From Denitrovibrio sp. (GTDB taxonomy: Bacteria; Chrysiogenota; Deferribacteres; Deferribacterales; Geovibrionaceae), in NCBI GenBank assembly GCA_002869185.1, contig PKTN01000010.1, forward strand, positions 1-64,000: a stretch of DNA of 64,000 nt, read 5' to 3'. A program made the translations under genes and the position numbers. Positions within the stretch are counted from its first letter, which is position 1; the number at the start of each line of letters is the position of its first letter. The notes under the pieces were generated by a model. It worked only from the letters and a program-made list of their open reading frames with translations. It was not told the DNA's origin and did not search any database. Below, in pieces: positions 39,670-49,231 of this stretch.

Positions 39670-40058
39670 ATGAACTCCCTAAAACTATATTCTAATTATT
39701 CTTTAATTTAACGTATTATATATTTTATTATATGTTTTGTCAATATGCTTAAAGGCAGTATATAAAGGGTATTGGGCATCAAAAACTCTAGAACCCTTGT
39801 TCTATAACGGGTTTTGATAGGGTGAAAAAATATTAAAAAAATATATTTGTTAAATAATGATAAACAAACCAGTAATGATTGATAATGTCTATAATGCTCG
39901 GTAGATATTTTACGCGTTGATGATAGTTTTAGATTATGTTGTTATAAATAAAGAGTTATAGCGAATAGGTGTACTGTATATATGTTAAGCTGTAATCCTC
40001 TTTACATGATATCTATTAGAGTATATATTTATTGTCTCAATAATAAAGAGGTGACAAA
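39670..40058. other. AT-rich intergenic region, pyc to lolA
   Basis: This 389-base region between two divergent genes is very AT-rich and has no credible reading frame. AACCC (39792-39796) and GGGTT (39809-39813), with GTT/AAC inside, form one hairpin. It should hold the pyc and lolA promoters, but I cannot fix them by eye. Confidence 0.4.
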
Positions 40059-40655
40059 GTGATAAAGAAATTAATTATATATGTAACATTATCTATTCTT
40101 TTGACTGCCAATGCGTATGCCGTATCAGCAAAGGATATTATAAAGCAATTAGATACAATAAAGAGCTATACTGCTAACTTTACTCAATTTACTGAGATAG
40201 AGGGATTTGGTGAAGATGAGTATTCTGGTAAAATGTATATAAATAGTGGTGAGAAGGCATATTGGAATTATGAGAAGCCGTATAGGCAGTTCTACCTGTT
40301 TGATACTAACACTATGAAATACTATGATAGCGACACTAGGCAGCTTGTTGTGCAAACTCTTACCCCAGCTACAAACGTCTTTATGCGCCTTATGCTAAAT
40401 CCTGCTGATATTGAGAATGATTTTGATGTTAAGCTGAAAGGTAACGAGCTTATTCTTACTCCTAGAAATGACCTTGGTGTTGAAACTATATCGTTTATCG
40501 TTGTGGATGGTTTGGTTAAGGGGATACGTACTAAAGACCAGAATGGTAATAATACTCGTATTGAGATGAGTAATGTTGTTTCAGGTGAAAAACTAAGAGA
40601 TGACATCTTTGACCCAGAGATTCCTGAAGGGACTGAGATTTTCGAGTATAATTAA
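40059..40655 (+). CDS. lolA: Outer membrane lipoprotein carrier LolA
   Basis: The 198-residue protein has a signal peptide (LIIYVTLSILLTANAYA) and the LolA layout: ITANFTQFTEIEG-like first strand (here YTANFTQFTEIEGFGED), YSGKMYINSGEKAYWNYEKPYRQ, and the later PRNDLGVETI and MSNVVSG regions. It carries lipoproteins from LolCDE through the periplasm. GTG 40059 follows AGAGGTG and is taken as the start. The stop overlaps the convergent GGDEF-EAL gene by 4 bases. The presence of LolA supports a diderm envelope. Confidence 0.86.
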   Translation: MIKKLIIYVTLSILLTANAYAVSAKDIIKQLDTIKSYTANFTQFTEIEGFGEDEYSGKMYINSGEKAYWNYEKPYRQFYLFDTNTMKYYDSDTRQLVVQTLTPATNVFMRLMLNPADIENDFDVKLKGNELILTPRNDLGVETISFIVVDGLVKGIRTKDQNGNNTRIEMSNVVSGEKLRDDIFDPEIPEGTEIFEYN

Positions 40656-43078
40656 ATTATATATTTTTTGATGTCTGCTATTGGTTTGCCAATATGGTAA
40701 CCCTGAATATAGTCGATGCCCATTTCGGTCACTTTCTTTTGAACACTTTCAGAATGAACAAATTCTGCAACAGTTTTTATTTGTAACTGGTTTGCGAACT
40801 TGATAATAGTTCCAACTATGATCTGTGCTTGAGTGTCCTTGTCGATATTCTTTATAAGCGAACCATCAATCTTGATTATATCAACTTTTAGCTCTGATAG
40901 GTAAACGAAGTTGGAGTACCCAGAACCAAAGTCATCAATGGCAACCATAGCTCCTGTCGCCTTAATAGCCTGAATGAAAGTATTAACTACTTCAAAACTT
41001 TCTATACCTTCAGACTCAAGAAGTTCGAATATGACTCTTTTGGCAATTCCGCTAGTCTTAAGAAGGTCCAAGATAAACTTAGATGTTGATTCATCCATAA
41101 TATCTTCTATAGAAAGGTTTATAGAGAACATAAAATCATTATCTGCAAAAGTTTCAAAAGACTTGGTTACAATACGTTTAGTAATATGCTGGTAAAGCTT
41201 AGTCTTCTTAATTATATCTAGAAACTGGAAAGGGGTGATTACTTCGTTGTTATCTATAAGCCTAAGTAAACACTCAAATTTCTCTATCTCACCTGATCCT
41301 GAGTTCGCGATAGGTTGAAAATAATGTATAAGAGTATTCTCATTAAGAGCTCGCTTAACAATTTTGGTCCAGCGTATGTCGTTTTCATATTCATCAACGA
41401 TATCTATCGAGCTGTCATAAACCTGGAAAGGTAGTTTCTTCTTGTCTGCGTGACGAAGAGCCATTCCAGCTTTTTCAAATATGTTTCCTTTTTCAGCTGA
41501 AACACCAGCAGTCACCGATATGTCTATTTCTATTTCTAGTTCTTCGTATTTGACACTAAAATCTAGATAGTCTGTAAGGTCTCTTAAGAGGTTGTTCCTC
41601 TCTGAATCACTTAATTGTTTATCTATGAGTACAGCGTATTCATTACCATGGAATTTATATGTCTTCATTCCACATTTATTGTCAAAAGAGGTTATACGTT
41701 CACCGACATCAATAAGGACGAAATCACCAATTATAAAACCGTATGTCTCATTAATCTTCTTAAATGTATCTATATTAAGAAGTATTAGCATAGGGTTGTT
41801 GACATTATTAAGGTCGTTAACAAGCTTGTTTCTGTTAGGTAATCCGGTTAGATGGTCTGTGTATAGTTTGTTCGTTAATTCAAAGTTTAATTCTTCAAGT
41901 TCTTTATTTCTGTTTTCAATATCTGTTTTGTACTTAGAAAATATTTTTTGGATATTTACTGAGAAGATATAAGAGACTGCTGATGCAAATATTGCAGCAA
42001 TAAGGAATAAAATTAGAGAGTATTGTTTATTGTCAGATAGTTTTCTTTTAAGTGCATTGTTTTTCTCAGTGATAAGTGGTGTGAGGTCATCCATTGCCAC
42101 TGTTCCGCATAGTAGCCAGTCCCATTTATCATAAAGAGTGCAATATGAGATTGATTGGCTCTTTTTGTTCCAATCGTTGTATTTTTGCTCGTGGAAAACA
42201 AAAAGATCATTCTTTTGTAGAGCATAAGAAAGCAGGTTTTTGTAATAGAAAACACCACTTGAATCAGATATGTTTGTCAGATCTGAGCCCTCAAGGTCTC
42301 TGTTTCCCGGTAATTTTATCCCTTTTCCGTCAGTATTAAAGATGTAGTAGCGTCCATTATTATTGAACTTGACGTTATCTATGCGATGTAAGATTTTATT
42401 TTTGATTATTGAAGCAAGCTGCTCCTCTTCAAATGAGGAACCAATATACCAATCATGTATACCTAGCTTTTCAACGTAAGCGACTCTCTGCGTGAAATCG
42501 TCTGAGCCGATACTTTTAGGTAGCATATTTTCAACATATCCACCACCTGCATCAAACGCAGTACTGATCTCAGTTTGAATAGGCATGCTGCCAAAAGGAG
42601 TTTTTAGATTGTATATGTTTATGCCTGATTTGTATTTAGGGTGATAGATTATGTTACCGTTTTTATCAATAACGTAAATGTAACCATTCTTTTTGTCTGA
42701 GCTATATAGTGAAAAGAATTTTACAATGCTAGTATACACTTGGTTATGCGGTACGTTGCGTAATAATTGTTGATGAAAGTCTTTTGACATTTTTTGAGCT
42801 TCATGAACTCTATCAATTAAATTCTTTTTTAAAGTATTTCTACTTTGTATTATATTGAATGTTGCAAAGTCATTGAGTCGTGCGACTTCAAGCTTAAGGC
42901 TCGTCTTCTTGCCTTCAATGAAATTTTTAACAAGAGCTGCTCTTTCACTTTCGAACTCAGTGTTTGTTTGTCTAATAATGAACGCTATCATTGCCAAGGT
43001 GAGCACAAGTATGATAGCAATCATATTTATGAGGCTAATCCTGCCAATGTTTTTTTCATTGAAAAGCTTATTAAGCAT
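40652..43078 (-). CDS. Membrane Cache-GGDEF-EAL protein, GGDEF degenerate
   Basis: The 808-residue protein has a membrane helix near 15-35, a dCache-type extracytoplasmic region to about 340 (NKDGYIYVIDKNGNIIYHP-like parts), a second helix (LILFLIAAIFASAVSYIFS), then GGDEF at about 400-555 and EAL at about 575-805. The GGDEF signature is changed to HGNEY, so cyclase activity is unlikely. The EAL motif reads ECL, but the other catalytic positions are kept: FSINLSIEDI, FELLES, AIDDFGSGYSN, IKIDGSLI and AEFVHSE. It is therefore probably a cyclic di-GMP phosphodiesterase controlled by a small-molecule sensor. Confidence 0.87.
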   Translation of the reverse strand: MLNKLFNEKNIGRISLINMIAIILVLTLAMIAFIIRQTNTEFESERAALVKNFIEGKKTSLKLEVARLNDFATFNIIQSRNTLKKNLIDRVHEAQKMSKDFHQQLLRNVPHNQVYTSIVKFFSLYSSDKKNGYIYVIDKNGNIIYHPKYKSGINIYNLKTPFGSMPIQTEISTAFDAGGGYVENMLPKSIGSDDFTQRVAYVEKLGIHDWYIGSSFEEEQLASIIKNKILHRIDNVKFNNNGRYYIFNTDGKGIKLPGNRDLEGSDLTNISDSSGVFYYKNLLSYALQKNDLFVFHEQKYNDWNKKSQSISYCTLYDKWDWLLCGTVAMDDLTPLITEKNNALKRKLSDNKQYSLILFLIAAIFASAVSYIFSVNIQKIFSKYKTDIENRNKELEELNFELTNKLYTDHLTGLPNRNKLVNDLNNVNNPMLILLNIDTFKKINETYGFIIGDFVLIDVGERITSFDNKCGMKTYKFHGNEYAVLIDKQLSDSERNNLLRDLTDYLDFSVKYEELEIEIDISVTAGVSAEKGNIFEKAGMALRHADKKKLPFQVYDSSIDIVDEYENDIRWTKIVKRALNENTLIHYFQPIANSGSGEIEKFECLLRLIDNNEVITPFQFLDIIKKTKLYQHITKRIVTKSFETFADNDFMFSINLSIEDIMDESTSKFILDLLKTSGIAKRVIFELLESEGIESFEVVNTFIQAIKATGAMVAIDDFGSGYSNFVYLSELKVDIIKIDGSLIKNIDKDTQAQIIVGTIIKFANQLQIKTVAEFVHSESVQKKVTEMGIDYIQGYHIGKPIADIKKYII

Positions 43079-43135
43079 TGCACATCCATTTTCTACAAAT
43101 AATTATTAAACTATATCTCATAAGTGTTATATATA

Positions 43136-45262
43136 TCAAGTATCTAATTCTTTTGCAGGATAAAAATATGCCTCTTGAAAGTCTATATCAATTCTTTCGA
43201 CCATAACTTCCAGTGTGTCTGAAGCTCTATATGTCCTTCCTGTAACTCTACCTTTAACCATCTGGGCTTGTTTGTTGAACTGATAGATGTCGCCAGGTAT
43301 AGATTCAAGCATGATTGTCCCTTTAAGCATCAATGACTCTATGTATATATTCAGACCAAATGCACCCACTGACATTATAATAGCACCGAATGGTTCATCC
43401 ATATGTTTTGCAAGGTATTTGATCTTTTTGAACTTATGTATATCTCGCTCAGCTTGTTCAGCTCTTTGTTCGTTTTCTGTTGATAGCTTACATGACTCAT
43501 CAAGACTAGCTTCTGTGTGATAATCAGTACCGAATAGAGTGTTACAGATTAACCTGTGTACCATAAGATCAGGGTAGCGTCTAATAGGGCTAGTGAAGTG
43601 GGTATATGAGTCTGATGCGAGCCCAAAGTGCCCTATGTTGCTCGTATTGTATTCTGCTTTTGCCATAGTTCGCACAAGCGCAGAACCGAGTATCTCTTTA
43701 TATTCGGACTGGTTTACAGCTTTATTTACGTAAGATACTTCTTTAGGGGTGATGTCTTTTATGGTGACCATAACTCCAAATGTTTCTGCTAGCTTTGCAA
43801 AATCTCCAAGCTTCATTGGGTCTGGCTTATCGTGTATTCTAAAGACAGATTTTTTTGCACGCTTTTCAAGAAACTCTGATACAGCCTCATTTGCTTCGAT
43901 CATAAAGTGTTCGATGATACGGTGAGCGATGATTCTGTCTATAGGCACAATAGCTGTAACTTCGCCATTATCGTCAAGTTCAAATGATGCTTCTGGAAAG
44001 TCGAAATCGAGCATTCCGTCTATTGAACGCCTTGTCATTATCTTTTCTGAAACTAGCTTTGAGTCGGTAATGAGTTCTAATATTTTAGGATCAGTCTCCG
44101 TTTCTCTGCCTTCAATGACACTTTGTACATAATTGTATGTAAGCCTTCTATCACTATTAATTATTGATCTGAAAAGCTCAGTCTTCTTTCTGCTGCCATC
44201 TTTGGTGTAGCGGATTTTTGCAGTGAGGGTGAGTCGGTCTTCATTAGGGCGAAGAGAACAAAGGTTGTTTGAGAGCTCTTCTGGTAGCATAGGCACAGCA
44301 AACTCAGGGAAGTAAAAACTAGTCCCTCGCAGGTATGCCTCTTTGTCTACTGGTGATTCTGGCTGAACAAAATGACTAACGTCGGCTATGTGTACATATA
44401 ATATATATTCATCTTCAGTTATCTCTAGTGAGATAGCGTCGTCAAAATCTTTAGCTGTTTCGCCGTCTATAGTAACTGTTGTCAGGTCTCTGAAGTCTGT
44501 CCTTTTACCAGGGTTCTTCATCAGATTATCAGATGTATCTATCACATACTGGACAACTGATTCTGGGTAGACTTTGTTTATATTATATCTGTTAAGGACT
44601 ATCTCGTCTTCGATGCGTGGGTCATTAATGTTACCTAGTACTTTGACTACAGACCCTCTGGCTGGTGCTCTCTCTGACGGGTAGTGTGTTAGTTCTAGTA
44701 AGACTACAGTGTCATTCTCGTACTGTTGTTTTCTAGATGTGAGATATATGAGCCCCGGAACCTTTTTAGTCATAGGGATTATGCGTACAATGCCAGCAAG
44801 ATTTTCAACTCTTCCTACTATGAGCTGTTTTGACCTTTCTAAGATCTCTTTAACATGCCCTTCTTGTTTTCCTCTAAATGTTTCAGGAGTAACACGGACC
44901 TTGTCCCCATGCATGGCTCCTGCCATCTTATTTTTAGGAATAAAAATATCGCGTCCACCAGTGTCGACAGATAAAAATCCATAGCCATCAGGGTGTAGAT
45001 CTATTTTTCCAGTTATTGTTCTTTTTACTTCTCTGACAGCGTTCCTTGAAGGTCTTGAACCTTTTTGTTCTTGCTCTTCTCGCTGCTTTTTTGACATTTT
45101 TGAAAGATAAGTACCGTTGCGGTGCTGATCTATTTTACTTTGGCGAACTAGCCCTTTAAGTTCTCTTCTGAGAGTCTTTGGATCTAGTCCTGTTTGAACA
45201 AGAAGCTGTTTAAAAGTTACTGGCTTCCTGCTCTGATTTATAATATTAAGAATCTTGCTCAA
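43136..45262 (-). CDS. rnr: Ribonuclease R
   Basis: The 708-residue product has the order expected for RNase R: an N-terminal helix-turn-helix (about 1-55), cold-shock domains (HPDGYGFLSVDTGGRDIFIP), the RNB catalytic domain with the aspartates in DGETAKDFDDAISLE (about residue 275) and the SSPIRRYPDL-like FTSPIRRYPDLMVHR, and a C-terminal S1 domain. It degrades structured RNA from the 3' end. The start is TTG 45262, inside the last codons of the upstream sigma-54 activator (17-base overlap), so translation should be coupled. Confidence 0.93.
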   Translation of the reverse strand: MSKILNIINQSRKPVTFKQLLVQTGLDPKTLRRELKGLVRQSKIDQHRNGTYLSKMSKKQREEQEQKGSRPSRNAVREVKRTITGKIDLHPDGYGFLSVDTGGRDIFIPKNKMAGAMHGDKVRVTPETFRGKQEGHVKEILERSKQLIVGRVENLAGIVRIIPMTKKVPGLIYLTSRKQQYENDTVVLLELTHYPSERAPARGSVVKVLGNINDPRIEDEIVLNRYNINKVYPESVVQYVIDTSDNLMKNPGKRTDFRDLTTVTIDGETAKDFDDAISLEITEDEYILYVHIADVSHFVQPESPVDKEAYLRGTSFYFPEFAVPMLPEELSNNLCSLRPNEDRLTLTAKIRYTKDGSRKKTELFRSIINSDRRLTYNYVQSVIEGRETETDPKILELITDSKLVSEKIMTRRSIDGMLDFDFPEASFELDDNGEVTAIVPIDRIIAHRIIEHFMIEANEAVSEFLEKRAKKSVFRIHDKPDPMKLGDFAKLAETFGVMVTIKDITPKEVSYVNKAVNQSEYKEILGSALVRTMAKAEYNTSNIGHFGLASDSYTHFTSPIRRYPDLMVHRLICNTLFGTDYHTEASLDESCKLSTENEQRAEQAERDIHKFKKIKYLAKHMDEPFGAIIMSVGAFGLNIYIESLMLKGTIMLESIPGDIYQFNKQAQMVKGRVTGRTYRASDTLEVMVERIDIDFQEAYFYPAKELDT

Positions 45263-46640
45263 ACCCGTGTTCCCTTACCTTTTTTCGGAAGGTATTTCTG
45301 TTTATGCCAAGTACTTTGGCTGATACAGATTTATTGTTCCCTGTTTTATCAAGGATGGCTTTTATAATTGGATACTCAACGATCTTCATAAATTCGTCGT
45401 ATGCATTGTTGCCATCAGAGAGTATCTCAGACTCTATGATGTCGAGTGCAAGTTTATATAGGTCGTGTGAGGTGCTGGATTTACCTGCACCAGGTGACAT
45501 CTCGAATATCTTTGGTGGTAAATTTTCAAGTTTAATTACATCCGTTTCGGCATTTACAATGGCGTATTGGATAGTGTTTTCGAGCTCACGAATGTTACCA
45601 GGCCACCTATATGCAGTTAGAACATCAAGTACCTCTTCGCTGCAAGTTAAGACTTTATTCTTTATAGTCTCGTGCTTGTGTAGGAAGTGGTTTGTAAGGT
45701 ATGCGGCATCCTCTTTCCTCTCGTAAAGAGGTGGAAGCTCGATAGAGACTACATTGAGTCTATAGTAGAGGTCTTCTCTAAATTTACCAGTAGAGACAAG
45801 CTCTTCAAGGTTTCTGTTAGAGGCAGCTATGATTCTAGTGTCAAGTTTGAGAGTTTTGCTAGAGCCGATTTTTGTGACTTCTTTCTCTTGTATAACACGT
45901 AGAAGTTTAGACTGGAGTCCCATGTCCATTTCGGATATTTCATCCAAGAAGATTGTTCCGTGGTTAGCCTCTTCAAATTTTCCTTTCTTATCGCTTATTG
46001 AACCTGTAAAAGAACCTCTTTCGTGTCCGAAGAGTTCACTCTCTAATAGTTCGTTTGGAATGGCAGCCATATTTATAGGTATGAAAGGTCTTTCGCTTCT
46101 TGCTGATTGCTTATGTATCATTCTGGCTATGACTTCTTTACCAGTTCCTGATTCACCGAGCACTAATACGTTGATATTCGTTTTTGAAATCTTACATATT
46201 AGTTTATATATCTCGAGCATCTTTTTGTTTTTAGTCTCGAAGTCATACTCTTTACTGTCACTTATGACACTCTGTTGGATATTACCACAGAGGGATATTA
46301 CTTTATTTTTAAGCTCTAAAAGATCAAAAGGCTTTGAAAAGAAATCTTTTGCACCTGCTTTGATAGATTCTATTACGTTTGAACCTGTATCTTGAGCAGT
46401 CATTATTATGAAATGCGTGTCAGGAAACATAGGAGCCCATTTCTCAGTAAGGCTGATACCATTATGCTCACCCAAAAAGATATCTACAAGACAGATGTCT
46501 ATGTCTTTAGATAAGTATGTTTCAGCAGTATTTGGTTCTGTTGTTGTTAGTACGTCGATTTTTTCATCTGATAGTCCCTCTTTAAGTATCCAAAGGATAT
46601 TCTCTTCATCGTCGACAGCTAATACTCTAATTTTTCTCAT
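45246..46640 (-). CDS. NtrC-family sigma-54-dependent response regulator
   Basis: Residues 1-120 are a receiver domain (VDDEENIL, phospho-Asp in CLVDIFLG, SKPFD). Residues about 140-375 are AAA+ with GESGTGKE, then HERGSFTGSISDK, DEISEMDMGLQSKLLRVIQ and RWPGNIRELENTI. A Fis-type helix-turn-helix closes the protein (NNKSVSAKVLGINRNTFRKKVRE). The sigma-54 contact loop, usually GAFTGA, is GSFTGS here, while the paralogue at 52964 has the standard form. No kinase is next to it. rnr overlaps its 3' end. Confidence 0.92.
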   Translation of the reverse strand: MRKIRVLAVDDEENILWILKEGLSDEKIDVLTTTEPNTAETYLSKDIDICLVDIFLGEHNGISLTEKWAPMFPDTHFIIMTAQDTGSNVIESIKAGAKDFFSKPFDLLELKNKVISLCGNIQQSVISDSKEYDFETKNKKMLEIYKLICKISKTNINVLVLGESGTGKEVIARMIHKQSARSERPFIPINMAAIPNELLESELFGHERGSFTGSISDKKGKFEEANHGTIFLDEISEMDMGLQSKLLRVIQEKEVTKIGSSKTLKLDTRIIAASNRNLEELVSTGKFREDLYYRLNVVSIELPPLYERKEDAAYLTNHFLHKHETIKNKVLTCSEEVLDVLTAYRWPGNIRELENTIQYAIVNAETDVIKLENLPPKIFEMSPGAGKSSTSHDLYKLALDIIESEILSDGNNAYDEFMKIVEYPIIKAILDKTGNNKSVSAKVLGINRNTFRKKVREHGFEQDS

Positions 46641-46799
46641 ACTTGAATATACGATATGGTTAAAAAATAATCAACATATTGTCGCACTTTTTATGAAAAT
46701 TTGCATAAAATTTGCTCATTTGTTATTTTTTGTGGCATTAGATTGGTTTAGATGTAAGCTCTATGTCATAATTAAATTAGTATTATTAAGGAGAGATCA

Positions 46800-47399
46800 A
46801 TGAAGATTGTTGCTATCAATGGTAGCCCTAGGCAGGGTGGAAATACAGAAATACTTTTGAACCATATGCTTGAACCTCTGAAAGAGGCTGGGTGGGAGAC
46901 AGAGCTTATACAAGTGGGCGGTAAAAATATAAGAGGCTGCATGGCTTGTACTAAATGCAGAGAGACAAAAGATAATGAATGTATTATCAAAAATGATATT
47001 TTTAATGGTGTGATGAAGGAGCTGTTAGAGGCTGATGCTATTGTTATTGGTACACCAACTTATTTTACTGATGTGTCAGCAGAGTTAAAGGCTCTCATTG
47101 ATCGTGCTGGTTATGTTGCAATTGCGAATGATAGGGCTTTTAAAGGGAAGATTGGTGCTGCTGTAGTGGCTGTTAGACGTGGTGGTGCTGTGCATGCGTA
47201 TGACTCTATTAATCACTTATTCTTAATGTCACAGATGATTGTGCCTGGTTCTACCTATTGGAACTTTGGTGTAGGAAGAGAGAAGGGTGAGGTTGCGGGT
47301 GACGCTGAAGGTTTGGTAAATATGAATAATCTTGGTAAAACAATCGCTTGGTTAGGGAAGGCTATTAAGCCACACTTGGATGAGTTTCCAACGATATAA
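46800..47399 (+). CDS. NADPH-dependent FMN reductase-like flavoprotein
   Basis: The 199-residue protein has the flavodoxin-like FMN fold: INGSPRQGGNTEILLNHML (phosphate loop) at the N-terminus, GCMACTKCRE with paired cysteines, and IGTPTYFTDVSAELKALIDR. The Cys pair resembles iron-sulfur flavoproteins but lacks the full four-cysteine motif, so it may be a plain reductase. AAGGAGAGAT precedes the ATG. A weak sigma-54-like box lies at 46733-46747. A strong two-way terminator follows. Confidence 0.84.
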   Translation: MKIVAINGSPRQGGNTEILLNHMLEPLKEAGWETELIQVGGKNIRGCMACTKCRETKDNECIIKNDIFNGVMKELLEADAIVIGTPTYFTDVSAELKALIDRAGYVAIANDRAFKGKIGAAVVAVRRGGAVHAYDSINHLFLMSQMIVPGSTYWNFGVGREKGEVAGDAEGLVNMNNLGKTIAWLGKAIKPHLDEFPTI

Positions 47400-47407
47400 A
47401 TAGATAA

Positions 47408-47439
47408 TAAAAAAGGCACTCAAGTGAGTGCCTTTTTTT
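47408..47439. terminator. Bidirectional terminator
   Basis: AAAAAAGGCACTCA and TGAGTGCCTTTTTTT form a near-perfect palindrome between the convergent flavoprotein and ybgF/cpoB genes, with A and T runs on both sides. Confidence 0.88.
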
Positions 47440-47462
47440 ATGATTAACTTTAAGTTAGTTTT

Positions 47463-48221
47463 TTAATTTACGCCCCAGAAACGAAGTTTCTGACCAGCAA
47501 GTCTAGCAGCGTCAGACTCAGGGAAGTCTGTAACTACTGTTTGAAGTGCTTTAACTGCGTTGTCTTTATCGGAAATGTTGCCATAACTGTATCCCATCTT
47601 AAGAAGAGCGTCAGGTACTTTGTTTCCAGCTGGGTATGTTTCAGTAAGTTTTTGGAAGACCATAACGGCACTTTCGTAATCTTTTTGAGCATATTTGATC
47701 TCACCGATCCAGTACATAGCATTGTCTGATCTTTCAACATCAGGGTAACGCTTAAGGAACTCATTAAACTTCACTTCACTCTCAGCATATTTACCATTTC
47801 TGTATAGTTCGTATGCATATGTGTAAAGTCCAATTTTGTCCTGAATGTTATCTTCGATTATGATAACCTCTTCTCCGCCTTCCTGAACAACCTCAGGTTG
47901 CATGTTAGAGTTAGAAAGTTCCATTTTAGATTTTTCAAGCTCTGTTACACGCTCTTTGATTTCCATGATGTCAGAATTAGTGACTGTCATCTCTTCACGA
48001 AGTTGAGAGAGAGCGTCAGAGTTTCTGTTAATGCTCTCTGTGTTCATACGTATATTCTTATCAAGCTCCTGAACCTGAACTTGCATATCGCCTATGGTCG
48101 ATTGAATGCCAAGCATCTCGTCTTTGATATTGTTAAGAGACTGCTGAACAAGATCCTGGTTGCCTCCGCAAGCAGTGATACTGAGAGCAGCAACTGTAAT
48201 TAGTGCAATTTTCTTAAACAT
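47463..48221 (-). CDS. YbgF/CpoB-like Tol-Pal-associated lipoprotein
   Basis: The 252-residue product has a lipoprotein signal with a lipobox ending LSITAC, giving a lipidated Cys at residue 18. A coiled-coil region (about 25-100; LNNIKDEMLGIQSTIGDM and following heptads) is followed by TPR repeats of the YbgF C-terminal type (LYRNGKYAESEVKFNEFLKRYP, DNAMYWIGEIKY). In E. coli this family (CpoB) links Tol-Pal with cell-wall synthesis. Most relatives have a plain signal peptide, so lipid anchoring is a variation. AAAGGAGCGACC precedes the start, and cheV lies 10 bases upstream on the same strand. Confidence 0.82.
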   Translation of the reverse strand: MFKKIALITVAALSITACGGNQDLVQQSLNNIKDEMLGIQSTIGDMQVQVQELDKNIRMNTESINRNSDALSQLREEMTVTNSDIMEIKERVTELEKSKMELSNSNMQPEVVQEGGEEVIIIEDNIQDKIGLYTYAYELYRNGKYAESEVKFNEFLKRYPDVERSDNAMYWIGEIKYAQKDYESAVMVFQKLTETYPAGNKVPDALLKMGYSYGNISDKDNAVKALQTVVTDFPESDAARLAGQKLRFWGVN

Positions 48222-48231
48222 GGTCGCTCCT

Positions 48232-49122
48232 TTATAAAAGATATTTATCTACATCTAGTACTAGTATGTCTGTGTCTGGTTTACCGATGAATCTATTTGC
48301 TCCAACGCTCATAACTTTTCTTTCGTTCTCTTCGGAAGCTAGTGAAGAAAAGACAAGAATTGGTATTTGGCTAGTAAGAGGGTTCGCTCTGACAGATTTA
48401 ACAACTGATGCACCATCTCTTACAGGCATCTCAAGATCCGTAATAACGATATCGGGCGCTTTCTCCGCAACTTTATCAAGAAGTAACTGTCCATTTTCAA
48501 AAGAGAAAGTCTGATAGCCAGATTGCTCTAAGTGATTATGTAAAAAACGTCTAATAACTGATGAATCTTCAGCAAGGTATACTGTCTTAGATTCTCTGAG
48601 ATGTGATTTTGAATAATCGATATCAATTGCTTTAAGTCCAGTATCTGGGTTCATTTCAAGTACGATCTTCTCAAAATCAAGAAGTTGTATAAGGTTACCA
48701 CCTATATCAATAACGCCTAGTACTGTCTCAACAAAGTTGAAATCTGTCATTGATGAGTAGTCTTTAATGTCAGCCCATGTGATCCTGTGTATTCTAACAA
48801 CTTCGTCAACAATGAAGCCGTTGTACTGGTGGTTGAAGTAGGTTACTATGATTTTTTTATCTAAGTAATCTTCGTCAAATTTAAGCTCTAGCCATCCTGA
48901 TAGATCGATGATAGGAATAAGCTTTTGTCTAATATTCGCTGTCCCGATAACACTAGGGTGTGCATCTGGTACTTTTACTATTTCCGGGAATCTGATGACC
49001 TCTCTAACCTTGGCTACGTTTATGCCGAAATGGTGTACTTTGCCTTCAGATCTTATAATGAATTCAACGATTTCAAATTCGTTGGTTCCGGTCTCGAGTA
49101 ATATTCCGTGATCTATTGCCAT
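48232..49122 (-). CDS. cheV: Chemotaxis protein CheV (CheW-receiver fusion)
   Basis: The product (296 residues from ATG 49122) has a CheW-like domain at about 10-160 (FEIVEFIIR, PDAHPSVIGTANIRQKLIPI) and a receiver domain at about 175-296 with phospho-Asp in IVITDLEMPVRDG and FIGKP. It couples chemoreceptors to the CheA kinase and adapts the response by phosphorylation. GAGGGATATT lies just before 49122; a GTG four codons upstream is less likely. It is probably cotranscribed with the ybgF/cpoB-like gene. Confidence 0.93.
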   Translation of the reverse strand: MAIDHGILLETGTNEFEIVEFIIRSEGKVHHFGINVAKVREVIRFPEIVKVPDAHPSVIGTANIRQKLIPIIDLSGWLELKFDEDYLDKKIIVTYFNHQYNGFIVDEVVRIHRITWADIKDYSSMTDFNFVETVLGVIDIGGNLIQLLDFEKIVLEMNPDTGLKAIDIDYSKSHLRESKTVYLAEDSSVIRRFLHNHLEQSGYQTFSFENGQLLLDKVAEKAPDIVITDLEMPVRDGASVVKSVRANPLTSQIPILVFSSLASEENERKVMSVGANRFIGKPDTDILVLDVDKYLL

Positions 49123-49231
49123 AATATCCCTCACATTTGTTCTTTAAGTTACCATGATTAAACTACCTATTCAAGAAATAATCACTAAAAGGATTGTTGC
49201 CAGCTTCACTACCTTATTGTAGAATAAACCA

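Noticed and set aside
46733-46747. Sigma-54-like TGGCAT box before the flavoprotein gene
   Set aside because: The -12 part (TGGTT) is a poor match, and AT-rich sequence easily gives such hits. I mention it but do not call a promoter.
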